A DNA stretch of 64,000 nucleotides from Celerinatantimonas diazotrophica (GCF_004339545.1 NZ_SMGD01000017.1:147213-211212); one strand, 5' to 3'; numbered from the stretch's first letter, positions 47,368 through 56,959 are shown. Notes: generated by a model not told the origin, from the letters alone. Program-made: numbers and translations.

Positions 47368-47660
47368 GTGAACAAGATTGCCGAGCCGGATGCGGGGCGT
47401 GTTGCATTGCTCCAAGTATTTCATCTCCTATTCCTGGTATGCCAGAGGGGAAACCGGCCGGTGTTCGCTGCGTGCAGCTGGATGACAATAATTTGTGTCG
47501 ACTATTCAATCACCCGGATCGCCCCAAAATTTGTGAAGCGTTCAAATTCTCTAAGTGGGTGTGTGGTGAGCACCGCTCTCAAGCTATTCGGGTCTTGACG
47601 GAACTTGAATATGCGACTCAGACTGACACGTCAACATGCCAAACTAAGTCATCAAATTGA
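47364..47660 (+). CDS. YkgJ-family (UPF0153) cysteine-cluster protein
   Basis: This 98-residue protein starts DCRAGCGACC and has further Cys in VRCVQL, LCRLF, KICEAF and WVCGEH, the pattern of the zinc- or iron-chelating YkgJ family. Its start overlaps the glpX stop (ATGA), so the two are translationally coupled. The function of the family is not established. Confidence 0.85.
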   Translation: MSEQDCRAGCGACCIAPSISSPIPGMPEGKPAGVRCVQLDDNNLCRLFNHPDRPKICEAFKFSKWVCGEHRSQAIRVLTELEYATQTDTSTCQTKSSN

Positions 47661-47690
47661 TAAAAAGATCGGCGCTATAGTCGATCTTTT
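47661..47690. terminator. Bidirectional terminator between the YkgJ-like gene and envC
   Basis: AAAAAGATCG and CGATCTTTTT are perfect 10-bp arms with a ten-base loop. The A and T flanks make it usable in both directions for these convergent genes. Confidence 0.85.
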
Positions 47691-47706
47691 TGATTTAAAG
47701 ATCGGA

Positions 47707-48855
47707 TTAATTGCGGATAAACCAATGTGGATTTTCAACGCGTGATTTATAGCGGATCTGGAAAAACAGTGAGTTTTCGGGACGACCACCTGTATTGCCA
47801 ACCGTTGCAATGGTCTCGCCTTTTTTCACGGAATCTCCGACATTAAGTAGTAACTCCTGATTATAACCGTATAAACTCAGATAATGGTGACCATGGCTGA
47901 GTACAATCACTAGGCCATAACCTCGTAACCAATCTGCAAATACCACTTTACCATCAGCGACCGCTTTCACTGGCGTTCCCGCTTTTGCCTTAATGACAAC
48001 GCCTTCCCAGCGATTCCCACCTAACTGACTTTGCTGGTAATCATGAATAATTTTGCCTTTTACTGGCCAATTCAATTGATGGCGTTTGAGCCCAGTTAGA
48101 TGAATGTCTACGGCTTCATCTGATGGGGTGGCTAATTGTTCATTTAGGTAATTCTTCGCCTGTTCGAGCTGCTCTTTTTTCAACTGACTATTGGCAAGTA
48201 ACTGATTCGTTTTCTTAACCGTCTGCTGACGTTGACTCTTTTGTGCTAATAACTGTTTCTGTTGTTTTTGTTGGGTTGCGAGTACTGACTTGAGCGTGGC
48301 TAAGTTTTGTCGCTGACTAACTTGGTTCTGTTTTAATTGCTCGGTGGTTTGCTCAAGCTTTTGAATTGACTCGAAGCGAGCTTTATTTAGATACTGGTAG
48401 TAATCCATCAGGCGATCTAGTTCGGCTGCTTTATTTTGGTTGAGCAGCATTTTCAGATAACTCCCTTTCCCCATTTGGTAGGCAGCAGCGATTTGCGCTT
48501 TGAGGAGTTTCTGTTGCTGTTCTTGTTGTTGCTCAAGTGCTGTGGCTTGATCTTGTAATTGGCTGAGTTGGCGCTGAAGTGAGTGAACTTTGGTAATCGT
48601 TTTGGATATCTTGGCTTGCTGGTTCGAAATAGCTAGCTCATCTTGCTTGAGGTTTTTTTGCAACGTCGCCAATAGCGCTTTTGCTTGGCCTATTGCATGT
48701 TTATTTTTTGCCAGCTGATGCGTTACTGCGTCCAGTTGTTGCTGACTGACTTGGTTGTCTGCAAAGGCCAGGGACGTTAACAACATGCACGCAAAAGTGC
48801 CAGCAAAAAAGCTGGCACTTACACAAGAATATAACTTTAAGATGATACGCTTCAT
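47707..48855 (-). CDS. envC: Murein hydrolase activator EnvC
   Basis: This 382-residue periplasmic protein has a signal peptide (about 1-32, ending AFA). A long Gln-rich coiled coil (about 36-245) binds FtsEX in relatives. A C-terminal LytM domain (about 265-380) follows. The zinc ligands of active LytM enzymes are replaced (WEGVV, YLSLYG, FFQIR), as in EnvC, which activates amidases AmiA/AmiB rather than cutting itself. It sits just downstream of gpmI, the same order as E. coli. Confidence 0.93.
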   Translation of the reverse strand: MKRIILKLYSCVSASFFAGTFACMLLTSLAFADNQVSQQQLDAVTHQLAKNKHAIGQAKALLATLQKNLKQDELAISNQQAKISKTITKVHSLQRQLSQLQDQATALEQQQEQQQKLLKAQIAAAYQMGKGSYLKMLLNQNKAAELDRLMDYYQYLNKARFESIQKLEQTTEQLKQNQVSQRQNLATLKSVLATQQKQQKQLLAQKSQRQQTVKKTNQLLANSQLKKEQLEQAKNYLNEQLATPSDEAVDIHLTGLKRHQLNWPVKGKIIHDYQQSQLGGNRWEGVVIKAKAGTPVKAVADGKVVFADWLRGYGLVIVLSHGHHYLSLYGYNQELLLNVGDSVKKGETIATVGNTGGRPENSLFFQIRYKSRVENPHWFIRN

Positions 48856-48862
48856 AAGCGCA

Positions 48863-50392
48863 TTATTTCAAAACCACTAAAGGGTGACCAGTCATTTCTT
48901 GAGGAATTTCTTCGCCGATCAAACTCAATATGGTGGGAGCAATATCAGACAAACGACCACCGTCTTTCATGGTTGCTTCACGGCCCACATAAATGAACGG
49001 TACAGGCAGGTTGGTATGTGCTGTGTGCGCACCTCCGGTTTTCGGATCAACCATCTGTTCAGCATTCCCGTGGTCTGCTGTAATTAGGCATTCACCGCCG
49101 ACTTCTTTAAGCGCTTCAACCACCCGACCAATGCTATGGTCAACGGCTTCACATGCTTTAACAGCAGCTTCCATGATCCCAGTATGGCCGACCATATCTC
49201 CGTTTGGATAGTTACAGATAATGACATCATATTTACCACTGTGAATCGCATCTACCATTTTATCGGTTAACTCTTCAGAGCTCATTTCAGGCTGAAGGTC
49301 ATAGGTTGCAACTTTAGGAGAGGGCACTATCTCACGATCTTCACCGTTAAATGGTTCTTCTTTACCACCGTTGAAGAAGAAAGTGACATGTGCATATTTT
49401 TCTGTTTCAGAAATTCGTAGTTGGGTTTTGTCTTTTTTCTCTAACCATTCGCCCAGTGTGTTGACCAGATCTTCGGGTGGATAAGCACACAAGGTTTGAA
49501 TATCGGCCGCATATTGAGTGAGCATGATAAAGTCGGTTTTTGGATGAACCGCGCGCTCAAAACCTGTGAAATCGTCATCAACAAATGCACGTGTAATTTC
49601 GCGAGCGCGGTCAGCACGGAAATTCATGAAGATTACTGCATCATCATCATGGACTTGGACGGCATCACCAATGACGGTGGCTTTGACAAATTCATCCTTT
49701 TCACCACGTTCATAAGCATCCGCCAGCGCTTGTGTTGCACTGGCAGCACTGTATTCACCTTGGCCTTGTGAGATGACATCATAGGCGGTTTGCACCCGCT
49801 CCCAACGGTTGTCGCGATCCATTGCATAGTAACGGCCAACCATGGATGCAAAGCGGCCCTTGCCGAGCGCTTTAAATTTAGCTTCAAAAAGGTCGATAGA
49901 GCCTTGGGCACTTTGTGGTGGGGTATCTCGGCCATCTGTGAACGCGTGAACATAGATATTTTCAGCACCGGCTTTAGCAGCCAGTTCAACCATCGCCAGA
50001 ATATGATTTTCGTGACTATGTACACCACCTGGAGACATCAGCCCCATAATATGCACTGCTTTGCCTTTGGCTACGGCATTATCAACAGTTGCTTTAAGGA
50101 CTGGATGGGCGAAGAACGTTCCTTCGGCAATATCTTTGTCGATGCGAGTTAAGTCCTGATAGACGATTCGCCCAGCCCCAATATTGGTATGGCCAACTTC
50201 AGAGTTACCCATTTGACCATCGGGTAGGCCTACATCTAATCCTGACCCTGAAATATGTGTACTTGCATAAGTTTGGCTAAGATTGTCTAAAACTGGTGTT
50301 TTCGCTTGTGCGACTGCGTTGTTGGCTGAATCGCTCCGATAGCCCCAGCCATCCATGATGATTAGAGCTAATGGTTTTTTACTCGCTGACAT
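48863..50392 (-). CDS. gpmI: 2,3-bisphosphoglycerate-independent phosphoglycerate mutase
   Basis: This 509-residue alkaline-phosphatase-superfamily enzyme interconverts 3- and 2-phosphoglycerate with two manganese ions. Motifs are IIMDGWGYR, the Ser64 nucleophile in [33 protein letters not shown] and [11 protein letters not shown] prefer the ATG at 50392 because AGG lies eight bases before it. The ATG at 50398 is too close to that site. Confidence 0.97.
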   Translation of the reverse strand: MSASKKPLALIIMDGWGYRSDSANNAVAQAKTPVLDNLSQTYASTHISGSGLDVGLPDGQMGNSEVGHTNIGAGRIVYQDLTRIDKDIAEGTFFAHPVLKATVDNAVAKGKAVHIMGLMSPGGVHSHENHILAMVELAAKAGAENIYVHAFTDGRDTPPQSAQGSIDLFEAKFKALGKGRFASMVGRYYAMDRDNRWERVQTAYDVISQGQGEYSAASATQALADAYERGEKDEFVKATVIGDAVQVHDDDAVIFMNFRADRAREITRAFVDDDFTGFERAVHPKTDFIMLTQYAADIQTLCAYPPEDLVNTLGEWLEKKDKTQLRISETEKYAHVTFFFNGGKEEPFNGEDREIVPSPKVATYDLQPEMSSEELTDKMVDAIHSGKYDVIICNYPNGDMVGHTGIMEAAVKACEAVDHSIGRVVEALKEVGGECLITADHGNAEQMVDPKTGGAHTAHTNLPVPFIYVGREATMKDGGRLSDIAPTILSLIGEEIPQEMTGHPLVVLK

Positions 50393-50700
50393 ATTCATTA
50401 CCTGTATTAAAATAAAAGTTGTTCATGACTTCGCACCTTTTTGCCCCATCGATTGGAACAGGTTGGTACTGAAGATCGCCTAATTCTATTGTGATGTCTT
50501 ATTTTGAATGAAATTTTACTACATTTTTAGGCTTCGTTAATCATCAGTTTTTTAAATAGATCAATTTCTATCCAGATAGTAAAGTGAGTTACTTTACCGA
50601 TCATGCAAATTCGTGCACCGTGTTGGCTGATCTTCATAGGCGCTCGGTGTATACTCACGGGCGAGTTTTTGTTTGTCAAATGAAAGGATGATTGTTGGGA
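50393..50700. other. 308-base divergent region between gpmI and yibN
   Basis: No gene is visible. GTAAAGT (50579-50585) and ACTTTAC (50591-50597) form a 7-5-7 inverted repeat that may be an operator. TATACT at 50650-50655 is a -10-like hexamer for yibN without a clear -35. Confidence 0.5.
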
Positions 50701-51129
50701 ATGCAGCAAATTATTGAATTTATCCAGCTTCACGCATTGCTTTGCCTGCTTTGGGTCGTATTACTGGTGGCAGTCATTTATAGTTTTGTAATGCCTCTGA
50801 TGTCCAAAGCTAAAGGGATCAGTTACCAGAGGTTAACTCAGATCGTCAATAAAGAAGACGGGGTTGTTTTTGATATTCGCTCTGCTGATCAATATCGTAA
50901 AGGGCATATCTCTGGAGCTGTTAATGTTCCGCAATCGCAATTGAAATCTGGGCCTTATGCCGCTTATGAGAAATACCAACAGTTGCCTGTCATTGTTACT
51001 TGTGATGTTGGAAATCAAGCTGGAATGATTGCTCGTAAGCTTGCTAAAAGCGGCTTTGAAAAAGTTTTTTACCTGCAGGGTGGTATGAATGCCTGGACGG
51101 GTGCTAATTTACCATTGGTAAAAAAATAA
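50701..51129 (+). CDS. yibN: Membrane-anchored rhodanese-like protein YibN
   Basis: This 142-residue protein has one N-terminal membrane helix (about 11-33) and a cytoplasmic rhodanese domain (about 45-135). It has VFDIRSADQYRKGHISGAVNVP and an active-site-like loop TCDVGNQAG that retains a Cys. It resembles E. coli YibN, encoded beside secB. The start could be ATG 50701 or TTG 50692. In E. coli grxC lies between yibN and secB; here it is missing. Confidence 0.87.
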   Translation: MQQIIEFIQLHALLCLLWVVLLVAVIYSFVMPLMSKAKGISYQRLTQIVNKEDGVVFDIRSADQYRKGHISGAVNVPQSQLKSGPYAAYEKYQQLPVIVTCDVGNQAGMIARKLAKSGFEKVFYLQGGMNAWTGANLPLVKK

Positions 51130-51214
51130 CAACATGTATTTTTAGGAGCAGGTATTTAGCATAGGGTTTGCGGCTTGCTCTAACTTGTATATCTAGAAAA
51201 ATAAGGGTTTTATT

Positions 51215-51685
51215 ATGGCTGATGCCAATACAGAAGCAGAAGTTGAATTTGCGATTCAACGGATCTATACCAAAGACATCTCCTTTGAAACACCTCATTC
51301 ACCGGCTGTGTTTCAACAAGAATGGGAACCTGAAATCAAAGTGGATTTGGATAACAACGTTTCAGAACTCGGTGAAAGCGTCTATGAAATCGTGCTGACA
51401 CTAACAGTGACAGCTAGCCACGAAGAAAATGTTGCGTTTTTGTGCGAAGTGAAACAGGCTGGTATTTTCACATTAGGCAATATGGAACCTGCGCAGTTGG
51501 CGCATGCGATTAATGCTTATTGCCCAAATATTCTATTCCCTTATGCTCGCGAAGTGGTTTCTAGTTTGGTAAACCGGGGATCATTCCCACAATTAAATTT
51601 AGCGCCTGTTAACTTTGATGCGATGTTTGCTAACTACGTCGAACAAATGTCCGCTGAAGAAGAAGCAGAGCAGACTCAGCACTAA
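51215..51685 (+). CDS. secB: Protein-export chaperone SecB
   Basis: This 156-residue chaperone matches SecB throughout, with [51 protein letters not shown] and an acidic C-terminal tail. It forms a tetramer that holds preproteins unfolded and delivers them to SecA. gpsA begins one base after its stop, so both are probably translated together. Confidence 0.97.
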   Translation: MADANTEAEVEFAIQRIYTKDISFETPHSPAVFQQEWEPEIKVDLDNNVSELGESVYEIVLTLTVTASHEENVAFLCEVKQAGIFTLGNMEPAQLAHAINAYCPNILFPYAREVVSSLVNRGSFPQLNLAPVNFDAMFANYVEQMSAEEEAEQTQH

Positions 51686-51686
51686 G

Positions 51687-52697
51687 ATGACACAATCTAA
51701 ATCAATACCATTAGCGGTTTTGGGAGCAGGTTCTTATGGAACCGCTTTAGCGATTGCGGTGGCTCGTAATGGTTACCCTATTTCTCTATGGGGCCATCGT
51801 AGTGAGCATGTCGCTAAGCTAGCGCGTGAACGCCAGAACAGTGTGTTTCTGCCGGGGTGCCCATTTCCTGACTCTTTGCACTTAGAAGCTGACTTAGGCA
51901 AAGTTATCGCTCAAAGTAAAGACGTTCTTGTAGTGGTTCCCAGCTATGCTTTTGCCGATGTATTGCACCAGATAGAGCCAATGCTGGCGGCTGATACGCG
52001 GATTGTTTGGGCAACTAAAGGTCTGATGCCTCACACCGGCGAGCTATTATCGACGGTTGCAGCGGATATTTTAGGACCTTCGCGCAAATTGGCCGTGATC
52101 TCCGGACCAACCTTTGCGAAAGAGTTAGCGCAAGGCTTACCGACTGCCATATCGGTCTCATCGGCTGATGACCAGTGGGTTAGTGATTTAGCAGAACTGA
52201 TGCATAGTGAGCAAAGTTTTCGAGTGTATACCAACCGCGATATGGTGGGTGTGCAGTTGGGCGGCGCGATAAAAAATGTCATTGCGATCAGTGCCGGGAT
52301 GGCCGATGGCCTCGGTTTTGGCGCCAATGCACGTACGGCGTTGATTACTCGTGGTCTGCGTGAGATGACTCGCCTTGGTGTGGCTCTCGGTGCACACAGT
52401 GACACCTTTATGGGGATGGCTGGGTTAGGTGATTTGGTCCTGACTTGCACTGATAATCAGTCGCGTAATCGACGTTTTGGGATTGCTTTAGGTCAAGGTG
52501 CGTTAATTGATGAGGCTCAAGAGCAAATTGGTCAGGTTGTTGAAGGCTATCGCAATACGCAAGAAGTCTATCAGTTGGCTTGTCAGCATCATATAGAAAT
52601 GCCGATTGTTGAACAGGTCTATCAAGTGCTTTATCAGGGAAAATCCGTTAAAAATGCAGCTACGGCTCTGCTCGCTCGCGCCCAACGTGATGAATAA
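51687..52697 (+). CDS. gpsA: NAD(P)-dependent glycerol-3-phosphate dehydrogenase GpsA
   Basis: This 336-residue enzyme makes sn-glycerol 3-phosphate for phospholipids. Motifs are the Rossmann [26 protein letters not shown], the catalytic-Lys region [13 protein letters not shown] and [13 protein letters not shown] 51687 follows the secB stop. A longer frame from 51615 lies inside secB and is not used. Confidence 0.97.
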   Translation: MTQSKSIPLAVLGAGSYGTALAIAVARNGYPISLWGHRSEHVAKLARERQNSVFLPGCPFPDSLHLEADLGKVIAQSKDVLVVVPSYAFADVLHQIEPMLAADTRIVWATKGLMPHTGELLSTVAADILGPSRKLAVISGPTFAKELAQGLPTAISVSSADDQWVSDLAELMHSEQSFRVYTNRDMVGVQLGGAIKNVIAISAGMADGLGFGANARTALITRGLREMTRLGVALGAHSDTFMGMAGLGDLVLTCTDNQSRNRRFGIALGQGALIDEAQEQIGQVVEGYRNTQEVYQLACQHHIEMPIVEQVYQVLYQGKSVKNAATALLARAQRDE

Positions 52698-52724
52698 TGA
52701 TATTGATTGAATTTTAGTAAATTT

Positions 52725-52752
52725 AAAAGCGGCCTTTGTGCCGCTTTTATTT
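52725..52752 (+). terminator. Terminator of the secB-gpsA unit
   Basis: AAAAGCGGC and GCCGCTTTT form a perfect 9-bp stem around CTTTGT. ATTTTAT follows. It starts 28 bases after the gpsA stop and ends just before the repeat element. Confidence 0.92.
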
Positions 52753-52774
52753 TATCTTGCACTTGGATGCCTAG

Positions 52775-53034
52775 GGACTGTTGACCTTTTGTGATTAGTT
52801 TTGCAGAAATCTGAGAGGGATTTAGGCAAGGCAAACGTTGTGCCGTGTAGTATTCTCCACAAAGAACGTTTAACGCTGGATAAATTCCTCTCAGATACTG
52901 CCCTTGGGGTTCATTTAAACGCATCCTGAATTTTGTTGCCCCCTGCTTGCTTAACTCATTAAGCGACGCAGGGGGCGCCGCGTTCAAAATGTGTTTAATT
53001 TGAACAAAATTCAACCATCAAAGGTCAACAGTCC
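52775..53034. mobile_element. 260-bp MITE-like element with 15-bp terminal inverted repeats and CTAG duplication
   Basis: The ends are perfect inverted repeats, GGACTGTTGACCTTT and its complement. CTAG lies outside each end (52771-52774 and 53035-53038), a target duplication of the kind used by IS5-family elements. Three inner inverted repeats are nested inside: 52809-52824 with 52881-52896 (15 of 16 pairs), a GC-rich stem at 52938-52976 with loop CTCA, and GTTCAAA (52982-52988) with TTTGAAC (52999-53005). A minus-strand frame covers much of it, but I recognise no transposase. The element must therefore move in trans or be a deletion remnant. Its left 90 bases recur at 63911. Confidence 0.88.
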
Positions 53035-53174
53035 CTAGGGTTAACTATTTAGAGCTATTTTAAAAACCCCACATATCACCCCTTTGAAGTAAATTTGTAA
53101 TTCATGCTTAATTGATTATTCACTTGGTGCTAACGTATTTATATCTATGGAAGAATTAAACATCAGGAATAAAG

Positions 53175-53729
53175 ATGAAGAAACTATGGGGGGACAGTGC
53201 TAAGGCGTTACTGCTGGCGAGCATTCTGCCATTAACGGCCCAGGCCGCTATGCTGGAGATGCCTGAATTACAACCGTATATTGGTGGTCAGTTAAGTTCG
53301 CAGCATCTGAAATATGATGACTCAAGTGAGTCAGACGCGGTTAACTTTGGGACTGCATCTTTGCAAGCAGGGGTAAATATTAATCCATTTTTGGCTGTGG
53401 AAGGACGTTTAGGTAAAAGCTTTAATAATAATCAAGATAATGGTTATCGTATGAAGCTTAAAGATTATTATGGCATATATCTAAAACTAGGTTTACCGAC
53501 GGGCACAATGTTTACTCCTTACGGTCTATTTGGCAAGACGTGGGGTAAAATAAAAGTAAAACAGGATGGTGAATCATCCGACCTTTCTGGAAATGATTTT
53601 TCTTGGGGGATAGGGCTTCAGGCGGCGGTGAGCAAGCACGTTGCAATTGCTCTAGAATATACAGACATGTATGACAAACATAACTATGAATTAAAAAATG
53701 TTGGTGTGTTAGTCAACTACGTTTTTTAA
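53175..53729 (+). CDS. Small outer-membrane beta-barrel protein
   Basis: This 184-residue protein has a signal peptide (about 1-24, ending AQA). Alternating amphipathic strands follow, such as LQPYIGGQLSSQHLKYD, SLQAGVNINPFLAVEGRLG and FSWGIGLQAAVSKHVAIALEYTD. It ends with a terminal Phe, the usual signal for outer-membrane insertion. It resembles OmpX/OmpA-like eight-stranded barrels. The specific role is unknown. It stands alone between the repeat element and nfuA. Confidence 0.85.
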   Translation: MKKLWGDSAKALLLASILPLTAQAAMLEMPELQPYIGGQLSSQHLKYDDSSESDAVNFGTASLQAGVNINPFLAVEGRLGKSFNNNQDNGYRMKLKDYYGIYLKLGLPTGTMFTPYGLFGKTWGKIKVKQDGESSDLSGNDFSWGIGLQAAVSKHVAIALEYTDMYDKHNYELKNVGVLVNYVF

Positions 53730-53750
53730 GAAAATTCTCAAAGAGAGAAT

Positions 53751-53776
53751 AGATAGCTGCATTTCAGCAGCTATCT
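53751..53776. terminator. Hairpin between the barrel gene and nfuA
   Basis: AGATAGCTGC and GCAGCTATCT form a perfect 10-bp stem with loop ATTTCA between convergent genes. T tracts are weak on both sides. Confidence 0.6.
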
Positions 53777-53784
53777 TAACACCC

Positions 53785-54363
53785 TTAATAGTAAGAATGC
53801 TCACCCGCTTGATGTTCGGTAATATCTCGAACCCCTTGCAGTTCCTCAGGGAATGCGGCTAAAAGCTGCTTCTCAATCCCTTCTTTTAAGGTGACATCAA
53901 CCATTGAGCAACCATTACAACCGCCACCAAACTGTAAAATCGCGATGTCTTCATCATTGATTTCCAGTACCGTAACTCGCCCGCCATGGGCTGCTAAGTT
54001 AGGGTTAATTTCACTTTCAAGCAGATATTCGACGCGCTCAATCAGCGGCGCATCATCGGCTACTTTACGCATTTTGGCATTGGGTGCTTTTAAGGTGAGC
54101 TGGGAACCGATTTTATCGGTCACAAAATCGATTTCAGCATCTTCTAAAAAGGGAGCACTGGCTGCATCAACCATCGCTTTGAACCCATCAAAAGGGAGCT
54201 GGACGTCGTCAGCTTCGACACTGTCTGGTGGACAGTATGAAACACCGCATTCGGCGTGAGGGGTGCCTGGGTTGATGACAAAGACACGAATGTTCGTGCC
54301 TTCGGGCTGAGCCGCTAGCAATTTTACAAAATGTTGCTGCGCATCGGTAGAAATAGAAATCAT
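53785..54363 (-). CDS. nfuA: Fe/S biogenesis protein NfuA
   Basis: This 192-residue protein has an N-terminal degenerate A-type carrier domain (about 1-95) and a C-terminal Nfu domain. The iron-sulfur ligands are Cys149 and Cys152 in GGGCNGCSM. NfuA receives 4Fe-4S clusters and passes them to targets under oxidative or iron stress. It neighbours gntX and bioH, as in E. coli. Confidence 0.96.
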   Translation of the reverse strand: MISISTDAQQHFVKLLAAQPEGTNIRVFVINPGTPHAECGVSYCPPDSVEADDVQLPFDGFKAMVDAASAPFLEDAEIDFVTDKIGSQLTLKAPNAKMRKVADDAPLIERVEYLLESEINPNLAAHGGRVTVLEINDEDIAILQFGGGCNGCSMVDVTLKEGIEKQLLAAFPEELQGVRDITEHQAGEHSYY

Positions 54364-54492
54364 TGCATCGTCCTCAGATACCTGACTAATTTAGTAGGTT
54401 TTATTATAGGTTGAATGAGTCTTCAAATGCCAGTCTCAATTGCATTGATATTGACAAAAACTGGCTGTTGCAGGTTATGATACATGAAATGT

Positions 54493-55209
54493 CTACCCTG
54501 CATAGGGGCTTGGTGTTCTGGCAATGATCCAGCAATGGACTTGCGATACACCCGCTTGTTTGAGCTGATGGGCCAATTCGTCTAGTGTCGCGCCAGTGGT
54601 CATCACGTCATCAACTAAAATGACCCGTTTGGGAAGGTTATGGTCATGTTTGAGCCGATAGTTTTTTTTGACAATCATACGGCGTTGTGCGCGAGTCAAA
54701 CCGATCAGATCGACACTGGCGTGAGGCTTTACAAATAGTTCGCGATAGTCGTAATGATAATATTGGGCGAATGTTTGCATTAATATCTCGCTTTGATTGA
54801 ATCCTCGCCGCCACTTCTTCAACCAATGCATTGGAACAGGGCAAAGTACGCCTTTGGGTAAAGTGGCGTGTTGCTGATAAAAAAGTTCTGCTAAAGCACG
54901 CCCTAATAGCGGTTGACGTTGGTGTTTAAAATGTTGGATTAGTTTATTGAGAGGCCAACGGTAATCGTCAAAAACAAAGGTTTGGTCATATTCCGGTGGA
55001 TGGCTGATACAATGGCCACAAAGCTCGCCACTGGCAATTGGCAAACCACAAGATCGGCAACGTTGAGTGATTTCAGGAGTTAACAATTGTTGGCAAGTGC
55101 TACACCAATAGTGACGGATAGATGTGCTTTGTCCGCATCCTAAGCAGTGGTGGGTGGTGAAATCGGTTGGTAAATATGTGGTTAATTCTTTAACCCAATC
55201 AAAAAGCAT
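54493..55209 (-). CDS. gntX: ComF/GntX-family phosphoribosyltransferase-like protein
   Basis: This 238-residue protein has an N-terminal zinc-ribbon-like region (CLGCGQS, CSTCQQ, CRSCGLP, CGHC). A C-terminal PRTase-type domain has the PRPP loop VILVDDVMTTGATLDEL. E. coli GntX (YhgH) has the same layout and is linked to DNA uptake for nutrition in relatives. It is divergent from bioH and upstream of nfuA on the same strand. Confidence 0.9.
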   Translation of the reverse strand: MLFDWVKELTTYLPTDFTTHHCLGCGQSTSIRHYWCSTCQQLLTPEITQRCRSCGLPIASGELCGHCISHPPEYDQTFVFDDYRWPLNKLIQHFKHQRQPLLGRALAELFYQQHATLPKGVLCPVPMHWLKKWRRGFNQSEILMQTFAQYYHYDYRELFVKPHASVDLIGLTRAQRRMIVKKNYRLKHDHNLPKRVILVDDVMTTGATLDELAHQLKQAGVSQVHCWIIARTPSPYAG

Positions 55210-55231
55210 AATAACGAGTTGTATTCATTGA

Positions 55232-55987
55232 ATGATTCATATCGATAGCGAAGGCCAAGGGCCAAATCTCATCTTACTCCATGGATGGGGAATGAATAGT
55301 GGTATCTGGGAAAAACTAGTGCCGAGTTTAACGCCATATTTTCAACTGCATCGGGTGGATTTACCGGGGTATGGGTTTAGTCAGCCATGTACACCGATGG
55401 CGTGGGATGCAATGATGGAGCAATTAGCGGCAAGGCTTCCTTGTGGTCATCTATTAGGATGGAGTTTAGGTGGCTTAATGGCTCAGCAGATAGCGCAACG
55501 ATATCCTCACCAAGTGCTATCGCTTATAACGGTTGCCAGTAGTGCCCATTTTGTACAGTCACCGTCTTGGCCAGGCATGAAAGAAGAAGTGCTCAAGCTT
55601 TTTGCCAAAGGGTTGGAAAGTGACTACCGCAAGACTCTAGAGCGCTTTTTAGCCATTCAGACACTAGGGGCTCCGGATGCCAGAGCTGATATTGCACAGA
55701 TAAAAAAATCTTTGAATCAACGGCCGCTCCCTTCACTACAAATCTTGCATCAAGGGCTTTTATGGTTGGAGTCTGTGGATTTACGGCGGGTGATCCCCGA
55801 GATTGCTTGCCCTTGGTTACAAGTTTATGGTGCACTTGATGCCATAGTGCCTAAAGATAGTATGCATGCTCATCAGGTCATATCATCCGCTCAGCAAGTG
55901 ATGATTGACAAAGCCTCACATGCCCCGTTCATATCTCATTCACAGCAATTTATAGGGGAAATCCTTAATTTTTTAGAAGTTGCTTAA
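55232..55987 (+). CDS. bioH: Pimeloyl-ACP methyl ester esterase BioH
   Basis: This 251-residue alpha/beta hydrolase has the oxyanion HGWGMN, nucleophile Ser78 in GWSLGG, Asp203 in GALDAIVP and His230 in ASHAPFIS. BioH releases pimeloyl-ACP for biotin synthesis. It is divergent from gntX, 22 bases away, reproducing the E. coli bioH-gntX-nfuA block. The ribosome site is weak. Confidence 0.94.
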   Translation: MIHIDSEGQGPNLILLHGWGMNSGIWEKLVPSLTPYFQLHRVDLPGYGFSQPCTPMAWDAMMEQLAARLPCGHLLGWSLGGLMAQQIAQRYPHQVLSLITVASSAHFVQSPSWPGMKEEVLKLFAKGLESDYRKTLERFLAIQTLGAPDARADIAQIKKSLNQRPLPSLQILHQGLLWLESVDLRRVIPEIACPWLQVYGALDAIVPKDSMHAHQVISSAQQVMIDKASHAPFISHSQQFIGEILNFLEVA

Positions 55988-56009
55988 AAACTAGCCTCTA
56001 GCTTATAAT
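55980..56009 (+). promoter_or_regulatory. Sigma70-like promoter of the unknown gene pair after bioH
   Basis: TTGCTT (55980-55985), overlapping the end of bioH, and TATAAT (56004-56009) are separated by 18 bases. A strong GGAGGAGAGG ribosome site follows before the 56046 gene. Confidence 0.5.
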
Positions 56010-56045
56010 ATATACAGGTGTAAGTGAACGTGGAGGAGAGGTCTG

Positions 56046-56288
56046 ATGGAAATCCAAAGTGCTAGCTCATCTGGCATGCAAATGGTCCGTCGAGCAGATC
56101 AGCAGGTCTCTCAGTCTAGCCAAGACCTTGCTCGGGTTGCCGCTAAACAACCACCACAACCTGGTGATCGCTCGGTGACTGATGCCATGATCGGCTTAAA
56201 ACAAGGCGAAATTTATGCCAAAACCGGTGCAAAAGTGATTCAGACCCACGAGCAGATGGTGGGGAGTTTACTTGATATTCAGGCATAG
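56046..56288 (+). CDS. Small conserved-looking protein of unknown function
   Basis: I do not recognise a named family for this 80-residue protein. It is polar and mostly helical: SSGMQMVRRADQQVSQSSQDLARVAA, a Pro/Gln break, then DAMIGLKQGEIYAKTGAKVIQTHEQMVGSLLDIQA. The closing helix resembles C-terminal helices of flagellar axial (rod/hook) proteins, which is only a loose resemblance. It has a promoter and a strong ribosome site, so I take it as real. The next gene follows after nine bases. Confidence 0.72.
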   Translation: MEIQSASSSGMQMVRRADQQVSQSSQDLARVAAKQPPQPGDRSVTDAMIGLKQGEIYAKTGAKVIQTHEQMVGSLLDIQA

Positions 56289-56297
56289 AGTGTTTAG

Positions 56298-56831
56298 ATG
56301 AACGTCAATGTCACTCTACCTAATATGATGCCTCTGGCGGCTAGTCCGCCAACTGAGGATGCGCGCCGAGAAAATTTACACCGTCCGCAAATTGTGCCGA
56401 CTAAGTCAATGTCGGCCAATGTCAGTGGTTCGCAGGTTGGTAGTGAACGCGATTCGTCTCTGCCGATGGCTGCTGCGAATCCGAAAAATGCCCCTGCCGC
56501 TTCACCCAACTCCTCATCATCTGATCATGTTCGCATTGAGGACAAAAACTCGGAACAACAGCAAGGACAACACTCAGGGCAGGGTCAAAGTGAGCAAGAT
56601 AATGCTCAAGATCAGCGTTCTCCATTTGCTAAAGTTAGCCTTGAAGCTTTGTTATCACGAGCGAAGGCCAGTCAGAATAAAGATCGTGATTTTTATCATC
56701 GAGCTCCGCCGGGAGCACCGAGTACTCCAGAGCAAGTGAAAGCGATGCAGTTTCGCAATCAAGTGATTGCTGCTCGTTACCAGTCTTCGTATAAGTTACC
56801 GAGCCAGCCTGATCTATCCATCACGATTTAA
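56298..56831 (+). CDS. Unknown protein, low-complexity Ser/Gln-rich
   Basis: This 177-residue protein shows no domain I recognise. Residues 1-110 are low in complexity (Ser, Ala, Pro, Asn, then a Gln/Gly run near 88-105). Residues 108-177 are more ordered (SPFAKVSLEALLSRAKASQN, then EQVKAMQFRNQVIAARYQSSYKLPS). There is no signal peptide or membrane helix. It probably shares an operon with the 80-residue gene before it. A disordered linker protein or chaperone-like partner is possible but unproven. Confidence 0.65.
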   Translation: MNVNVTLPNMMPLAASPPTEDARRENLHRPQIVPTKSMSANVSGSQVGSERDSSLPMAAANPKNAPAASPNSSSSDHVRIEDKNSEQQQGQHSGQGQSEQDNAQDQRSPFAKVSLEALLSRAKASQNKDRDFYHRAPPGAPSTPEQVKAMQFRNQVIAARYQSSYKLPSQPDLSITI

Positions 56832-56959
56832 CCAGTCGTCTCTATTTCTTTAGTTTGTTGCTTGATTTGATGAGATTATTGGAACGCGTCAATCGCAACA
56901 ATGAAGTGATAGATTGACCCCCGATCGATAACTCACTATCTGCCATCATTTGCCAAATA

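Noticed and set aside
52634..53014. 126-codon minus-strand frame across the repeat and the gpsA end
   Set aside because: It runs through the terminal repeats and hairpins and into gpsA. I see no transposase motif, so it is a by-product of the element.
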